Shown here: in pieces, positions 23,098-31,704 of the stretch
Layout of the letters: each line of letters opens with the position of its first letter
Position numbering within the stretch: position 1 is the first letter of the stretch
Assembly: GCA_964434165.1 (NCBI GenBank)
Contig: CAYSUS010000077.1
Location: 1 to 34,350, forward strand
Direction of reading: 5' to 3'
Source: CAYSUS01 sp964434165
GTDB lineage: Bacteria > Planctomycetota > Planctomycetia > Pirellulales > Thermoguttaceae
DNA: 34,350 nt
Program-made: the position numbers and the translations under genes
The notes under the pieces: model-generated
Told to the model about the DNA's origin: nothing
Databases searched by the model: none
Seen by the model: the letters and a program-made list of their open reading frames with translations, nothing else

Positions 23098-24081
23098 ATG
23101 CGAGCCTGGCGCGCACTGGGAGCGATCGTCGCCGCCGTCTTCGCGGCCAGTTTCGCGGCCCGGGCGTGGATCGTCCGATCGGGCGAGGAAGCGCGTCCGC
23201 CGGCGCAAGCGGCAAGCGCCGACTGCCGGCGCATGGTCTCCCTGGCCCCGAGTGTCACGGAGACGCTCTACGCCCTGGGACTAGGCGACCGCGTGGTCGG
23301 CGTCACGCGCTACTGCAAGTACCCCCCCGAGGCCCAAGAGAAGACTCAGGTCGGCGGCTATTTCGATCCCAGCCTGGAGACGATCGTCACGCTGCGGCCC
23401 GACCTGGTCGTGATGCTCGTGGAGCACGAGGAGTCGATCCCCGGCCTGCGCGAGCTGGACTTCAACCGGCTGGTCGTCAACCACAAGAGCATCCAGGGCA
23501 TTCTCGATTCGATTCGGCGCATCGGCGGGCACTTGGGCAAGCGGACCGAGGCCGAACAGATCGTGGCCGACATCGAGGCCCGGATGAAGGGCGTCGCGGA
23601 GCGGTGCGCCGGACTGCCACGGCCGCGGGCGATGATCTGCGTGGACCGCGCGCGGGGATCGGGCGAGATCGAGAGCTGTTACGTCGCGGGCTGCGACGAG
23701 TTCCTCCACCCGCTGCTCGTCATGGCTGGCGGGCACAACGTGTTCGGCGACGAGCCGGTGCCGTTTCCCGTCGTGGGCGCCGAGGGCATCGTCCGGGCCG
23801 ATCCCGAGGTGATCGTGGAGCTTGCCGCCGGCCAGGACGACAGGAAGGAAGCCATCCTCGCCGACTGGCGCTCGCTCGGCGAACTGAGCGCCGTGAAGAA
23901 CGGGCGGGTCCACGTCGTTACCGAGAATCACTCGCCGGTCCCCGGACCCCGGTTCGTGCTGCTCCTTGAGAAGCTCGCCGAGTTGCTGCATCCCGCCACG
24001 AAGCCGGCGAGCACCGACGTCGAGCAGTCGGCCTTCCTCGTCCAAGGAAGCCGCGTTGCCGACCCCTTGCGCGGGTGGTAG
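23098..24081 (+). CDS. btuF: BtuF-like cobalamin ABC-transporter substrate-binding protein
   Basis: The 327 aa protein is a Peripla_BP_2-type (helical backbone) binding protein of the BtuF/FepB kind. It starts with a hydrophobic segment ('ALGAIVAAVFAASFAARAWIV'), either a signal peptide or a membrane anchor. The core opens 'CRRMVSLAPSVTETLYALGLGDRVVGVTRYCKYP', typical of BtuF, then 'VGGYFDPSLETIVTLRPDLVVML', 'IGGHLGKRTEAEQIVADIEARM', 'MAGGHNVFG' and 'ADPEVIVELAAG'. It presents corrinoid to a BtuCD-like ABC transporter in the cytoplasmic membrane. Only 6 bp separate it from cobA, so it belongs to the riboswitch operon. The permease and ATPase genes are not adjacent: an unrelated Uma2 gene follows with its own promoter. 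A ~28-residue tail extends past the core. Cobalamin specificity rests on context; iron-siderophore binding proteins look similar. Confidence 0.85.
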   Translation: MRAWRALGAIVAAVFAASFAARAWIVRSGEEARPPAQAASADCRRMVSLAPSVTETLYALGLGDRVVGVTRYCKYPPEAQEKTQVGGYFDPSLETIVTLRPDLVVMLVEHEESIPGLRELDFNRLVVNHKSIQGILDSIRRIGGHLGKRTEAEQIVADIEARMKGVAERCAGLPRPRAMICVDRARGSGEIESCYVAGCDEFLHPLLVMAGGHNVFGDEPVPFPVVGAEGIVRADPEVIVELAAGQDDRKEAILADWRSLGELSAVKNGRVHVVTENHSPVPGPRFVLLLEKLAELLHPATKPASTDVEQSAFLVQGSRVADPLRGW

Positions 24082-24084
24082 AAT
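24056..24084 (+). promoter_or_regulatory. Putative promoter of the Uma2 gene
   Basis: TTGCCG (24056-24061), 17 bp, TAGAAT (24079-24084). It overlaps the last codons of btuF and would start transcription near 24091. Confidence 0.5.
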
Positions 24085-24148
24085 ACTGAAGCGTGAGCGA
24101 GGCGACGACGTGTGCGCCGTTCCTGGGGCCTGCCGCTCTTACCATTCC

Positions 24149-24703
24149 ATGAGTACGACCTTCCACTGGACGTTGTCCGATTACGACCGCATGGTCGCGT
24201 CCGGGCTGTTCGACGGCCCAAACCGCGGGCGCGTGGAGTTCATTCATGGGGAGGTTCGGGAGATGTCGCCGATTGGCCCAAAGCACGTGGAAGCGGTGAT
24301 GCGGCTGCTGGAGTGGAGTCAGACGAACCTCCCCGCAGGCCAGGCGAGGCGCGCCGTTCAGTCTCCGATCCGGCTGGAAGCCGCCCAGAGCGCGCCCGAG
24401 CCGGACCTGGTCTGGCTCAAGCCGCGCGACTACTCCGAGTCGCTTCCTTCGGCCGGGGACGTGCTCTTGGTCATCGAGGTGGCCGAAACGAGCCTGGCGT
24501 ACGACGCCGGCGAAAAGGCCGACCTGTACGCGGCCGCGGAGATCGCCGAGTACTGGCTGGTGGACCTGGCGGCGCAGGTCGTCGAGGTGCGGCGCGAGCC
24601 GATGTCCGGGCGTTACCGCAGCCTCGCGACCTTCTCCGGCGACGACGAGGTCCTGCCGCTCGCTTTCCCCCGGGTCGCCCTGCGGCCGGCGATGTTGTTC
24701 TGA
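24149..24703 (+). CDS. Uma2 family (DUF820) putative restriction endonuclease-like protein
   Basis: The 184 aa protein fits the Uma2/DUF820 family, PD-(D/E)XK nuclease-fold proteins abundant in cyanobacteria and planctomycetes and of uncertain role. Family marks are 'LSDYDRMVASGLFDGPNRGRVEFIHGEVREMSPIGPKHVEAV', 'QSPIRLEAAQSAPEPDLVWLK' (the Pro-Glu-Pro-Asp block carrying a catalytic Asp), 'LLVIEVAETSLAYDAGEKADLYAAAEIAEYWLVDL' (the E-V-A-x-x-S-x-x-x-D and K residues) and 'EVRREPMSGRY'. The catalytic-site pattern looks intact. The ATG at 24149 is the first Met aligned with the family; no clear ribosome-binding site precedes it. It appears to be a single-gene unit inserted after the B12 operon, with its own promoter. 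Confidence 0.88.
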   Translation: MSTTFHWTLSDYDRMVASGLFDGPNRGRVEFIHGEVREMSPIGPKHVEAVMRLLEWSQTNLPAGQARRAVQSPIRLEAAQSAPEPDLVWLKPRDYSESLPSAGDVLLVIEVAETSLAYDAGEKADLYAAAEIAEYWLVDLAAQVVEVRREPMSGRYRSLATFSGDDEVLPLAFPRVALRPAMLF

Positions 24704-24718
24704 CCGGCAGGTCTGCCG

Positions 24719-25303
24719 CTACTCGCCCTCCTTGTACACCGTATCGATGGCCAGTCCGGCGGCCAGAAGGAGCACGGAGGTGGCCGGCGAGGCCGCGTCG
24801 TCGCGGATGGCGATGATGTAGTTGTCGGCCGAGGTGAACATCTCCTTGCCGATGCCGGCCCATTTCTTGGTCACCGTGCCGATCTCCTCGCCCGAGGCGT
24901 CGAGGAACTTGAAGTTCCAGCCCTTCCACTCCCCCTTGACCTGGCTGACCTGGCGGTCCTCGCTGTCGAAGACCCAGAAGCCGCCGCCCAGCGAGAAGAG
25001 CTTGCTCCGGAAATACCCTAGCAGGTTGCCCGACGGGCCGAGGATATCGACGCGGCTGCGAAGGAAGGCCACGCCGCGGCGGATGCTGAACTGGAGCTCG
25101 CCGTCCTCGCCGTCGGTGACGTCGATCCGCGTGGGCAGCAGCTTCTTGCTCACCAGCAGCCGCAGGTATTTGGTCACGGCGGGGACGTTCTCGCGGGCGG
25201 TGCCCACCTGCTTGCCCGTCTCCGGGTCGAAGATGTCGTAGGCGTCGGTCAGCTTGAGCATCGCGACGCGCTCCTTAACCAGGAACTTACTGAGGTGTAA
25301 CAT
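24719..25303 (-). CDS. LURP-one/phospholipid-scramblase-like (Tubby C-terminal fold) protein
   Basis: The 194 aa protein resembles bacterial LURP-one-related/scramblase-like proteins. It opens 'LHLSKFLVKERVAMLKLTDAYDIFDPETGKQVGTARE', continues with 'LGYFRSKLFSLGGGFWVFDSEDRQVSQVKGEWKGWNFKFLDASGEEIGTVTKKW', and ends in a hydrophobic helix ('SVLLLAAGLAIDTVYKE') that in this fold is threaded through the beta barrel. The fold assignment is by pattern; what these proteins do in bacteria is not known. The start at 25303 follows GGAAGG by 5 nt; a TTG at 25318 is a less likely alternative. A promoter lies at 25352-25380. It is convergent with Uma2, with only 15 bp between them. Confidence 0.65.
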   Translation of the reverse strand: MLHLSKFLVKERVAMLKLTDAYDIFDPETGKQVGTARENVPAVTKYLRLLVSKKLLPTRIDVTDGEDGELQFSIRRGVAFLRSRVDILGPSGNLLGYFRSKLFSLGGGFWVFDSEDRQVSQVKGEWKGWNFKFLDASGEEIGTVTKKWAGIGKEMFTSADNYIIAIRDDAASPATSVLLLAAGLAIDTVYKEGE

Positions 25304-25351
25304 GCGAGCCTTCCTCAAGGTTCAGTGGACGAATCACGCCCCCGGGCACGG

Positions 25352-25380
25352 ATGGTAGCGAGGGCGGGGAGGAAGGTCAA
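25352..25380 (-). promoter_or_regulatory. Promoter of the LURP-one-like gene
   Basis: On the minus strand TTGACC (25380-25375), 17 bp, TACCAT (25357-25352). The start would be near 25345, 42 nt before the ATG. Confidence 0.55.
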
Positions 25381-25394
25381 CGGGCGCGGAGGAC

Positions 25395-25425
25395 GACTTC
25401 TGAAGTCCTCAAGACATCGGAAGTC
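25395..25425. repeat. Dyad repeat, copy 2 (13-5-13 hairpin)
   Basis: GACTTCTGAAGTC (25395-25407), loop CTCAA, GACATCGGAAGTC (25413-25425). It has the same size, loop length and sequence plan as the copy at 4083-4113, and sits downstream of the xylA stop and just upstream of the next gene's promoter. Confidence 0.7.
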
Positions 25426-25476
25426 TGGCCGCCCGCATTGAGTCCTGGACGGCGATCCGCGACGTCGCTGCGCGGC

Positions 25477-26793
<1,317 letters not shown>

Positions 26794-26845
26794 GAGGGAT
26801 GTCTCCGGGGGCTTTGGGATATCGGAGGTCGCTTGTAGAACCGCC

Positions 26846-26873
26846 AATATAGCAGGCGCGGTCGCCAGGGCAA
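26846..26873 (-). promoter_or_regulatory. xylA promoter
   Basis: On the minus strand TTGCCC (26873-26868), 16 bp, TATATT (26851-26846). The start would be near 26839, 46 nt before the xylA ATG. Confidence 0.6.
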
Positions 26874-26897
26874 GCGGTGACGCAAGGGCGGGGCAGA

Positions 26898-27707
26898 TCA
26901 CGTGTTCCGCAGCACCAGCCAGTCGCCCAGCTCGGGCCACAGTTGGGCCAGCACGAACAGCAGCCGGGCCTTTATCGGATAGATCAGCTCGGCCCGACGA
27001 CGCTGGCACGACTTGAGGATCAGCCGGGCAAGGCGCACCGGGTGCGTGGCGTCGAGCTTCACGCCCGCCCCCGGCCGCCGGGCCGATTCGGGCAGGTCCT
27101 CCAGGCCCTCCAGCGGATACAGGCGGGGCTCATCCCGGCGGATCGGGCCCGGGCAAACGAGCAGCACGTGCAGCCCCTGGGGACCCAGCTCGAGGCGGAG
27201 CTGCTGCGAGTAGGCGGCCACGGCGTGCTTGCTGGCCGGATACGCCCCCACCCATCGCGCGGCCGACTTGGCCGCCAGCGAGCCCATGTTCACCACCGAG
27301 CCGCGCTGCTTCAGCAGGTGCGGCACCGCTGCCCGGGTGCAGCGGACCAGGGCGATGAAGTTCAGCTCCATCAGGTCGCGGAACTGCTCGGGCGTGGTGT
27401 CGAGGACCTGTCCCCGCATGGAGCGTCCGGCGTTGTTGACGAGCACGTCGAGCCGGCCGAACCGCGCGAGAGCCCGGTCGAACAGCGCATCGACGTCTGC
27501 CTGGCGCGTGATGTCGGCCGCGATGCCCAGCGATTCGGCGTTCTTGTCGCACAACTCGCGCTCGGCCTGGCGGACCTGTTCCTCCTCCAGGCCGACGACG
27601 ACGACGTTGGCGCCCGCTGTGGAGAACTGCGCGGCGATCGCCCGGCCGATCCCGCTCGAGCCGCCGGTCACCAGGGCGACCTTGTCCTGCCAGAAGTGTG
27701 ATGGCAT
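26898..27707 (-). CDS. Short-chain dehydrogenase/reductase (SDR)
   Basis: The 269 aa protein is a classical SDR of ordinary length. It has the cofactor loop T-G-G-S-S-G-I-G, 'AADITRQADVD' (cofactor-ring Asp), N-N-A-G, the catalytic Ser in 'NMGSLAAKS', and Y-P-A-S-K with the catalytic Tyr and Lys, followed by 'PGPIRRD' where substrate loops usually lie. The C-terminal 50 residues are hydrophobic and basic ('SCQRRRAELIYPIKARLLFVLAQLWPELGDWLV'), as in SDRs associated with membranes such as the DHRS7-like group. The substrate cannot be told from sequence. The start at 27707 is where SDR homology begins; the frame extends upstream through the REP-like repeat and is not used. The ribosome-binding site is weak. 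Confidence 0.9.
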   Translation of the reverse strand: MPSHFWQDKVALVTGGSSGIGRAIAAQFSTAGANVVVVGLEEEQVRQAERELCDKNAESLGIAADITRQADVDALFDRALARFGRLDVLVNNAGRSMRGQVLDTTPEQFRDLMELNFIALVRCTRAAVPHLLKQRGSVVNMGSLAAKSAARWVGAYPASKHAVAAYSQQLRLELGPQGLHVLLVCPGPIRRDEPRLYPLEGLEDLPESARRPGAGVKLDATHPVRLARLILKSCQRRRAELIYPIKARLLFVLAQLWPELGDWLVLRNT

Positions 27708-27757
27708 GGCGGTTGGGCCGCGGGGGAGGCTGAGGTAAACGCAGAACGGACAGTTCC

Positions 27758-27809
27758 CTGGTTCCCACGCTCCGCGTGGTTCCTGGTTCCCATGCTCCGC
27801 GTGGGAACC
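27758..27809. repeat. Tandem REP-like hairpin elements
   Basis: Two copies of a unit starting CTGGTTCCCA(C/T)GCTCCGCGTGG lie 25 bp apart (27758 and 27783). The second forms a hairpin of GGTTCCCATGC (27785-27795) and GCGTGGGAACC (27799-27809) around TCC; all 11 pairs form if one T-G is allowed. They lie between the SDR start and the end of the Gfo/Idh/MocA gene. Confidence 0.65.
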
Positions 27810-27873
27810 CTCGATCGCTCGACGCCCCGCGTCGGGTCCCGTGGGTCGCCCTGGCTCTTTCGCCACGCGGTCG

Positions 27874-29214
27874 TCAATGGACCTTGATCTGGTACGGCGC
27901 CCGCTGCGGACGGCTCAACAGGGCGTTGGCCACCTCATCGCCGATGAACTCCTCCTTCTTCGGGTCCCAGCGGAGCTTGCGCTTCAGCAGCATGGCCAGG
28001 TTGCACATGTGGCAGCTTGACAGCTCGCGATGGTGCGAGAACACGTCGGAGACCGGCTCGGCGCGCTCCTTGACGCAGTCGAAGAAGTTCTGCATGTGCC
28101 CCGTCGGCTTGCGCCCCTTGTAGAGCTTCTGGCACTCCTCGTCGAGCCACTCCTTGTCCGCGCCGGTGAGCTCCTCGATGGGCTTGCCGGTGAGCCGGCG
28201 CCGGTTGACGAAGATCCGGCCCTCGGAGCCCTCGAAGAGGATGCCGTTGTCCGGTCCGTGCTGGACGTGCATCAAGGCGTCGTCCGAGAACTTCAAGTCG
28301 ATGTGGAACTTGGTGGCCGTGTTGTAGCCGTTGGGCAGCTTCACCTTGCCTGCGAAGAACGCCACGGGATCGAAGTCCTCGGGGATGTTGGGAAACTCGC
28401 CCTCGCCTTCGATCTCCACGGGCCCCGAGCTCTCGAAGCCCAGTCCCCACTGGGCGATGTCCACGTGGTGGGCGCCCCAGTCGGTGAGCTTGCCGCCGGA
28501 GTACTCCAGCCACCAGCGGAAGGAGCCGTGGCACCGCTGCCGGGTGTAAGGCACCACGGGGCACTGGCCGAGCCAGAAGTCCCAGTCGAGCCCCTCAGGC
28601 GGCTCGCCAGTGTCGAACGGCCCGCCGCTGGGGGTGCCGCCGATCGAGCAGGTGGCCTTCAGCGGCTTGCCCAGCCGGCCGCTGCGGGCGTAGGCCACGG
28701 CCTGGAGGAACTGCCTGCCGCTGCGCTGCTGCGTACCCACCTGGAAGACCCGCTTCGTCTTCTCGACGGTCTGGCAGATCAGCTTGCCCTCGTCGATGGT
28801 CAGCGTCAGGGGCTTCTCGCAGTAAACGTCCTTGCCGGCCAGCATGGCCTCGATGGCGATTTTGGTGTGCCAGTGGTCGGGCGTGCCGATGGTCACCACG
28901 TCGATGTCCTTGCGGTCGAGCAGCGCGCGGTAGTCCTCGTAGGTCTTGCACTTGCCCTGGTATCGGGCGGCAAACCGCTCGGCGTGCGAGCGATCGACGT
29001 CGGCGCAGGCGATCATGTTGCCGCGTCCGCCCGCGTCGTGCCCGATGCCCGAGCCGCGCCCGCCGGTGCCGATGGAACCCACCCCCAGCTTCTCGTTGGC
29101 CGCTTCCGCCCCGGCCCGACGGGCGCCCACATACAGCGGGACGGCCAACCCGGTGGCCAAGGCGGCGGTGGAGGTGAGGAACTCGCGGCGGCGGACCTGG
29201 TGGCGGCTCGTCAT
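27874..29214 (-). CDS. Tat-exported Gfo/Idh/MocA family oxidoreductase (tandem paralogue A)
   Basis: The 446 aa protein carries a Tat signal (R-R-R-E-F-L-T-S near residue 8) and belongs to the Gfo/Idh/MocA family. The dinucleotide loop is 'GVGSIGTGGRGSGIGHDAGGRG', then 'MIACADVDRSHAERFAARY', 'VVTIGTPDHWHTKIAIEAMLAGKDVYCEKPLTL' with the E-K-P block, and the C-terminal substrate domain 'WWLEYSGGKLTDWGAHHVDIAQWGL' with the His-His-x-Asp residues. AAGGAG lies ~9 nt before the ATG. It is clearly a duplicate of the gene at 29400-30752: the signature blocks correspond one to one and genes are adjacent on the same strand. Members of this planctomycete subgroup are periplasmic and of unknown substrate, likely sugars or sugar acids. 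Confidence 0.93.
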   Translation of the reverse strand: MTSRHQVRRREFLTSTAALATGLAVPLYVGARRAGAEAANEKLGVGSIGTGGRGSGIGHDAGGRGNMIACADVDRSHAERFAARYQGKCKTYEDYRALLDRKDIDVVTIGTPDHWHTKIAIEAMLAGKDVYCEKPLTLTIDEGKLICQTVEKTKRVFQVGTQQRSGRQFLQAVAYARSGRLGKPLKATCSIGGTPSGGPFDTGEPPEGLDWDFWLGQCPVVPYTRQRCHGSFRWWLEYSGGKLTDWGAHHVDIAQWGLGFESSGPVEIEGEGEFPNIPEDFDPVAFFAGKVKLPNGYNTATKFHIDLKFSDDALMHVQHGPDNGILFEGSEGRIFVNRRRLTGKPIEELTGADKEWLDEECQKLYKGRKPTGHMQNFFDCVKERAEPVSDVFSHHRELSSCHMCNLAMLLKRKLRWDPKKEEFIGDEVANALLSRPQRAPYQIKVH

Positions 29215-29295
29215 GAGGAGGCTCCTTACGGGGATGGGTCGAGGTGGCAGGGCAACCCGGGCGCGGCCGCGCCCGGCGGGGCCGCGACGATCCCC

Positions 29296-29323
29296 AGTTT
29301 ACTGGTCAGGATGGCGGCGTCAA
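29296..29323 (-). promoter_or_regulatory. Putative promoter of Gfo/Idh/MocA paralogue A
   Basis: On the minus strand TTGACG (29323-29318), 16 bp, TAAACT (29301-29296). It lies between the two paralogues, so they may be separate transcription units. Confidence 0.45.
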
Positions 29324-29399
29324 TCGGCGGCGTGTGGGGCGCCCCCGTCGCAGGCGCCCGGGCCGGCAGGAACCGGCTCGGGCTGCCGCGCAGGCGGGA

Positions 29400-30752
29400 C
29401 TACGCCCGGATGGCCCACCTCGCGCGCTGGGCCCGGCTCATCAGCTCGTCGGCCTCGGCGTCGCCGGGGAACTCGTACCGCGCAGGATCGAACTTGATCG
29501 TGCGATCCAGCAGCATGGCGATATTGGCCATGTGGCAGGCGTTGACCGAGTTGCAGTGGGTCCACACGTCGGAGATCGGCTTCTCGCGGGTCTTCACGCA
29601 ATGGAAGAAGTTGCCCATGTGGCCCTGCATGGGCATGTTGCGGTAGAGCTTCTTCACCTCCTCGTCGAGCCAGGCCTTGTCCTGGGCGCTGGCGTGGATC
29701 TCCTCGACGGGCTTGCCGGTCAGGCCGCCGCGGTTGACGCGGATCTTCCCCTTCTCCCCCTCGATGATCAGCTCGTTCTTGCCGCTGGAGAGCGTGATCT
29801 CGTTGCCGTTGGGCACCTTCAGGAAAACCTCGAACTTGTTGGCCACGTTGTAGCTGACGGGCAGGTCCTGCCACTCCTTCTTCCCCAGAAGCGTGTCGCG
29901 CATCAGCTCCCGGCCCAGCGGGAAGTTGCTCTCCCGGGGAGCGGCCTCGACCGCGCCGGTCTCGTCCCCACCCAGGGCCCACAGGGCGATGTCGGTGTGG
30001 TGAACGCCCCAGTCCGTCACCTGGCCGCCGGAATACTCGAACCACCAGCGGAAGTTCCACCCGATGCGGTTGGGGCAGAAGGGAACCATCGGGCACTGGC
30101 CGAGCCAGAAGTCCCAGTCGAGGTCCCCCGGCGGGTCCTGCGTGGGGAACGGACCGCCCGAGGTCGCCCCGCCCACCGAGCTGATCGCCGTGAGCTTGCC
30201 GCCCAGCCGGCCGATTCGGGCGATGGCCACGGCCTTGAGGAAGTTGCCGCCGAACTCGCTCCGCTGCTGCGTGCCGACCTGGAAAACCCTGTTCGTGTCC
30301 TTGGTGGCCTGGCAGACGAGCTTGCTCTCCTCCATGGTCAGCGTGAGCGGCTTCTCGCAGTACACGTCCTTGCCGGCCTGCATGGCCTCAATGGCGATCT
30401 TCACGTGCCAGTGGTCGGGCGTGCCGCAGGTGATCGCGTCCACGTCCCTGCGGTCGAGGACCTTGCGGTAGTCCTGATACACCTGGCACTTGCCGCCGTA
30501 CTTTTTGGCGAACCGGTTGGCGTTGCCCAGGTGCACGTCCGCGCAGGCGACCATGTTGCCGCGGCCGCCGGCCTGGTGGCCGATGCCCGAGCCCCGTCCG
30601 CCCACGCCGATTGCCGCCACGTTGAGCTTCTCGTTGGGCGACTCGGCGCGTGCGTGTCGGGCCGTCCAGACGCGCGGGGCGGCCAGTCCGGCGGCGGTCG
30701 CGGCAGCCGAGGTCTTGAGGAAACGGCGGCGGGTGGTCGTGTTTCGGGGCAT
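29400..30752 (-). CDS. Tat-exported Gfo/Idh/MocA family oxidoreductase (tandem paralogue B)
   Basis: The 450 aa protein has a Tat signal (T-R-R-R-F-L-K-T near residue 7) and the same domain plan as paralogue A: 'VAAIGVGGRGSGIGHQAGGRGNMVACADV', 'ITCGTPDHWHVKIAIEAMQAGKDVYCEKPLTLTMEESKLV', 'VFQVGTQQRSEFGGNFLKAVA' and 'WWFEYSGGQVTDWGVHHTDIALWAL'. It is 186 bp upstream of paralogue A on the same strand. The ATG at 30752 begins the Tat signal; a GAGG lies ~8 nt before it. A TAGAAT on the minus strand at 30843-30838 may be the -10 box. Like A it should be periplasmic; its substrate is unknown. The C-terminal thirds of A and B are less alike than the cofactor domains, as if the substrates differ. Confidence 0.93.
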   Translation of the reverse strand: MPRNTTTRRRFLKTSAAATAAGLAAPRVWTARHARAESPNEKLNVAAIGVGGRGSGIGHQAGGRGNMVACADVHLGNANRFAKKYGGKCQVYQDYRKVLDRRDVDAITCGTPDHWHVKIAIEAMQAGKDVYCEKPLTLTMEESKLVCQATKDTNRVFQVGTQQRSEFGGNFLKAVAIARIGRLGGKLTAISSVGGATSGGPFPTQDPPGDLDWDFWLGQCPMVPFCPNRIGWNFRWWFEYSGGQVTDWGVHHTDIALWALGGDETGAVEAAPRESNFPLGRELMRDTLLGKKEWQDLPVSYNVANKFEVFLKVPNGNEITLSSGKNELIIEGEKGKIRVNRGGLTGKPVEEIHASAQDKAWLDEEVKKLYRNMPMQGHMGNFFHCVKTREKPISDVWTHCNSVNACHMANIAMLLDRTIKFDPARYEFPGDAEADELMSRAQRARWAIRA

Positions 30753-30911
30753 GGAGTGGCCTCGTGGTTGGGAAGGCATGGAGGATCGCCGATCGCGCAC
30801 GGCGGCGGAACGTCGATGCGCCTGCCCCACATCCCGCATTCTACCCAGGCCGCCGCACGTCACGCCAGGGGCCGCCGCGCCCCCGCCCGACACGCCCGGC
30901 CGCGACCGCGC

Positions 30912-31565
30912 CTACGACGGCTGTTCCTCTTCTTCAACCTCCTCCGGCCCGCGGAGGTCCTCGAGCGTATCGAGGATTCGCGCGAGGCTCAGAAGCACGA
31001 GGAACGCCACCAGCAGGACCAGCCCGCCGGTGAACCAAGATCGCCACAGGAAGGCCAGCGGCACGGAGATGAAGGTCACCACGCAGCCCAGAAGCCCGCT
31101 GCCGTAGGCGATCCAGCGGAGCACGTTCGGATGGGTCAGGGCGTCTTCCAGCGATCGCAGCGAGGCCGCGGCGTCGGGCGCGGCGGTGCCGGAGGGGCCG
31201 ACCGGAGGCGGCTCCATGCCCCGGCCGCGGAACTCGGGGAGGCCGGCCAGCGGCGTCCACTCGCGCATGCCCTCGCGATAGACCAGATTGTCGGCACGGA
31301 TCTCCCCCGCGGCGTAGCGGCTCTTGAGGTCGCCCAGCGTGACCGGGCCGCGCCGCTGGCGGTCGGCCGGAACGTAGTACCACTCGGGCGCTTCGGACTC
31401 CGGCTCCTCCAGCGGCGGCGGTTCCGGTGCGACGGGCGTCATCTCAGGCGGGCCCTTGTCTGCGTCTCCGCCCCCGGTGAACTGAAGGTCGGACTCGGCT
31501 TCGGCGGGCGGCGCCGGCGGCTCTTCGCGCGGCTCCGGAGGATGGGGGGACGACTGGTCGCTCAT
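30912..31565 (-). CDS. GYF_2-domain membrane protein
   Basis: The 217 aa protein has a proline- and glutamate-rich N-terminal region, a GYF_2-type domain at ~62-112 (starting W-Y-Y-V-P, then 'RGPVTLGDLKSRYAAGEIRADNLVYREGMREWTPLAGLPE'), a linker and two transmembrane helices ('WIAYGSGLLGCVVTFISVPLAFL' and 'GGLVLLVAFLVLLSLARIL'), and an acidic tail. GYF_2 domains are thought to bind proline-rich peptides; in planctomycetes they are often fused to membrane helices with no known function. The ATG at 31565 follows GAGGTGA by about 5 nt. Confidence 0.75.
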   Translation of the reverse strand: MSDQSSPHPPEPREEPPAPPAEAESDLQFTGGGDADKGPPEMTPVAPEPPPLEEPESEAPEWYYVPADRQRRGPVTLGDLKSRYAAGEIRADNLVYREGMREWTPLAGLPEFRGRGMEPPPVGPSGTAAPDAAASLRSLEDALTHPNVLRWIAYGSGLLGCVVTFISVPLAFLWRSWFTGGLVLLVAFLVLLSLARILDTLEDLRGPEEVEEEEQPS

Positions 31566-31704
31566 CGCTTCACCTCGTGGCGGCAGGAAGTGAAATGAGA
31601 CCGGGGAGCCGGTCCCGGGAATCGCACACCCGCGCCGTCAGGATAGCGTGCGCCCGAGGGTCGTTCCACCGGGGTGGCCGTAGGCGCCCACGGCCGGCTG
31701 CGCG

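Noticed and set aside
22290..23969. 559-codon frame on the plus strand overlapping cobA and btuF
   Set aside because: It is an arginine- and glycine-rich out-of-frame product; both overlapped genes are clear family members.
29244..31598. 784-codon open frame on the plus strand across the Gfo/Idh/MocA paralogue and GYF gene
   Set aside because: It is the high-GC shadow of well-recognised minus-strand genes and shows no domain of its own.
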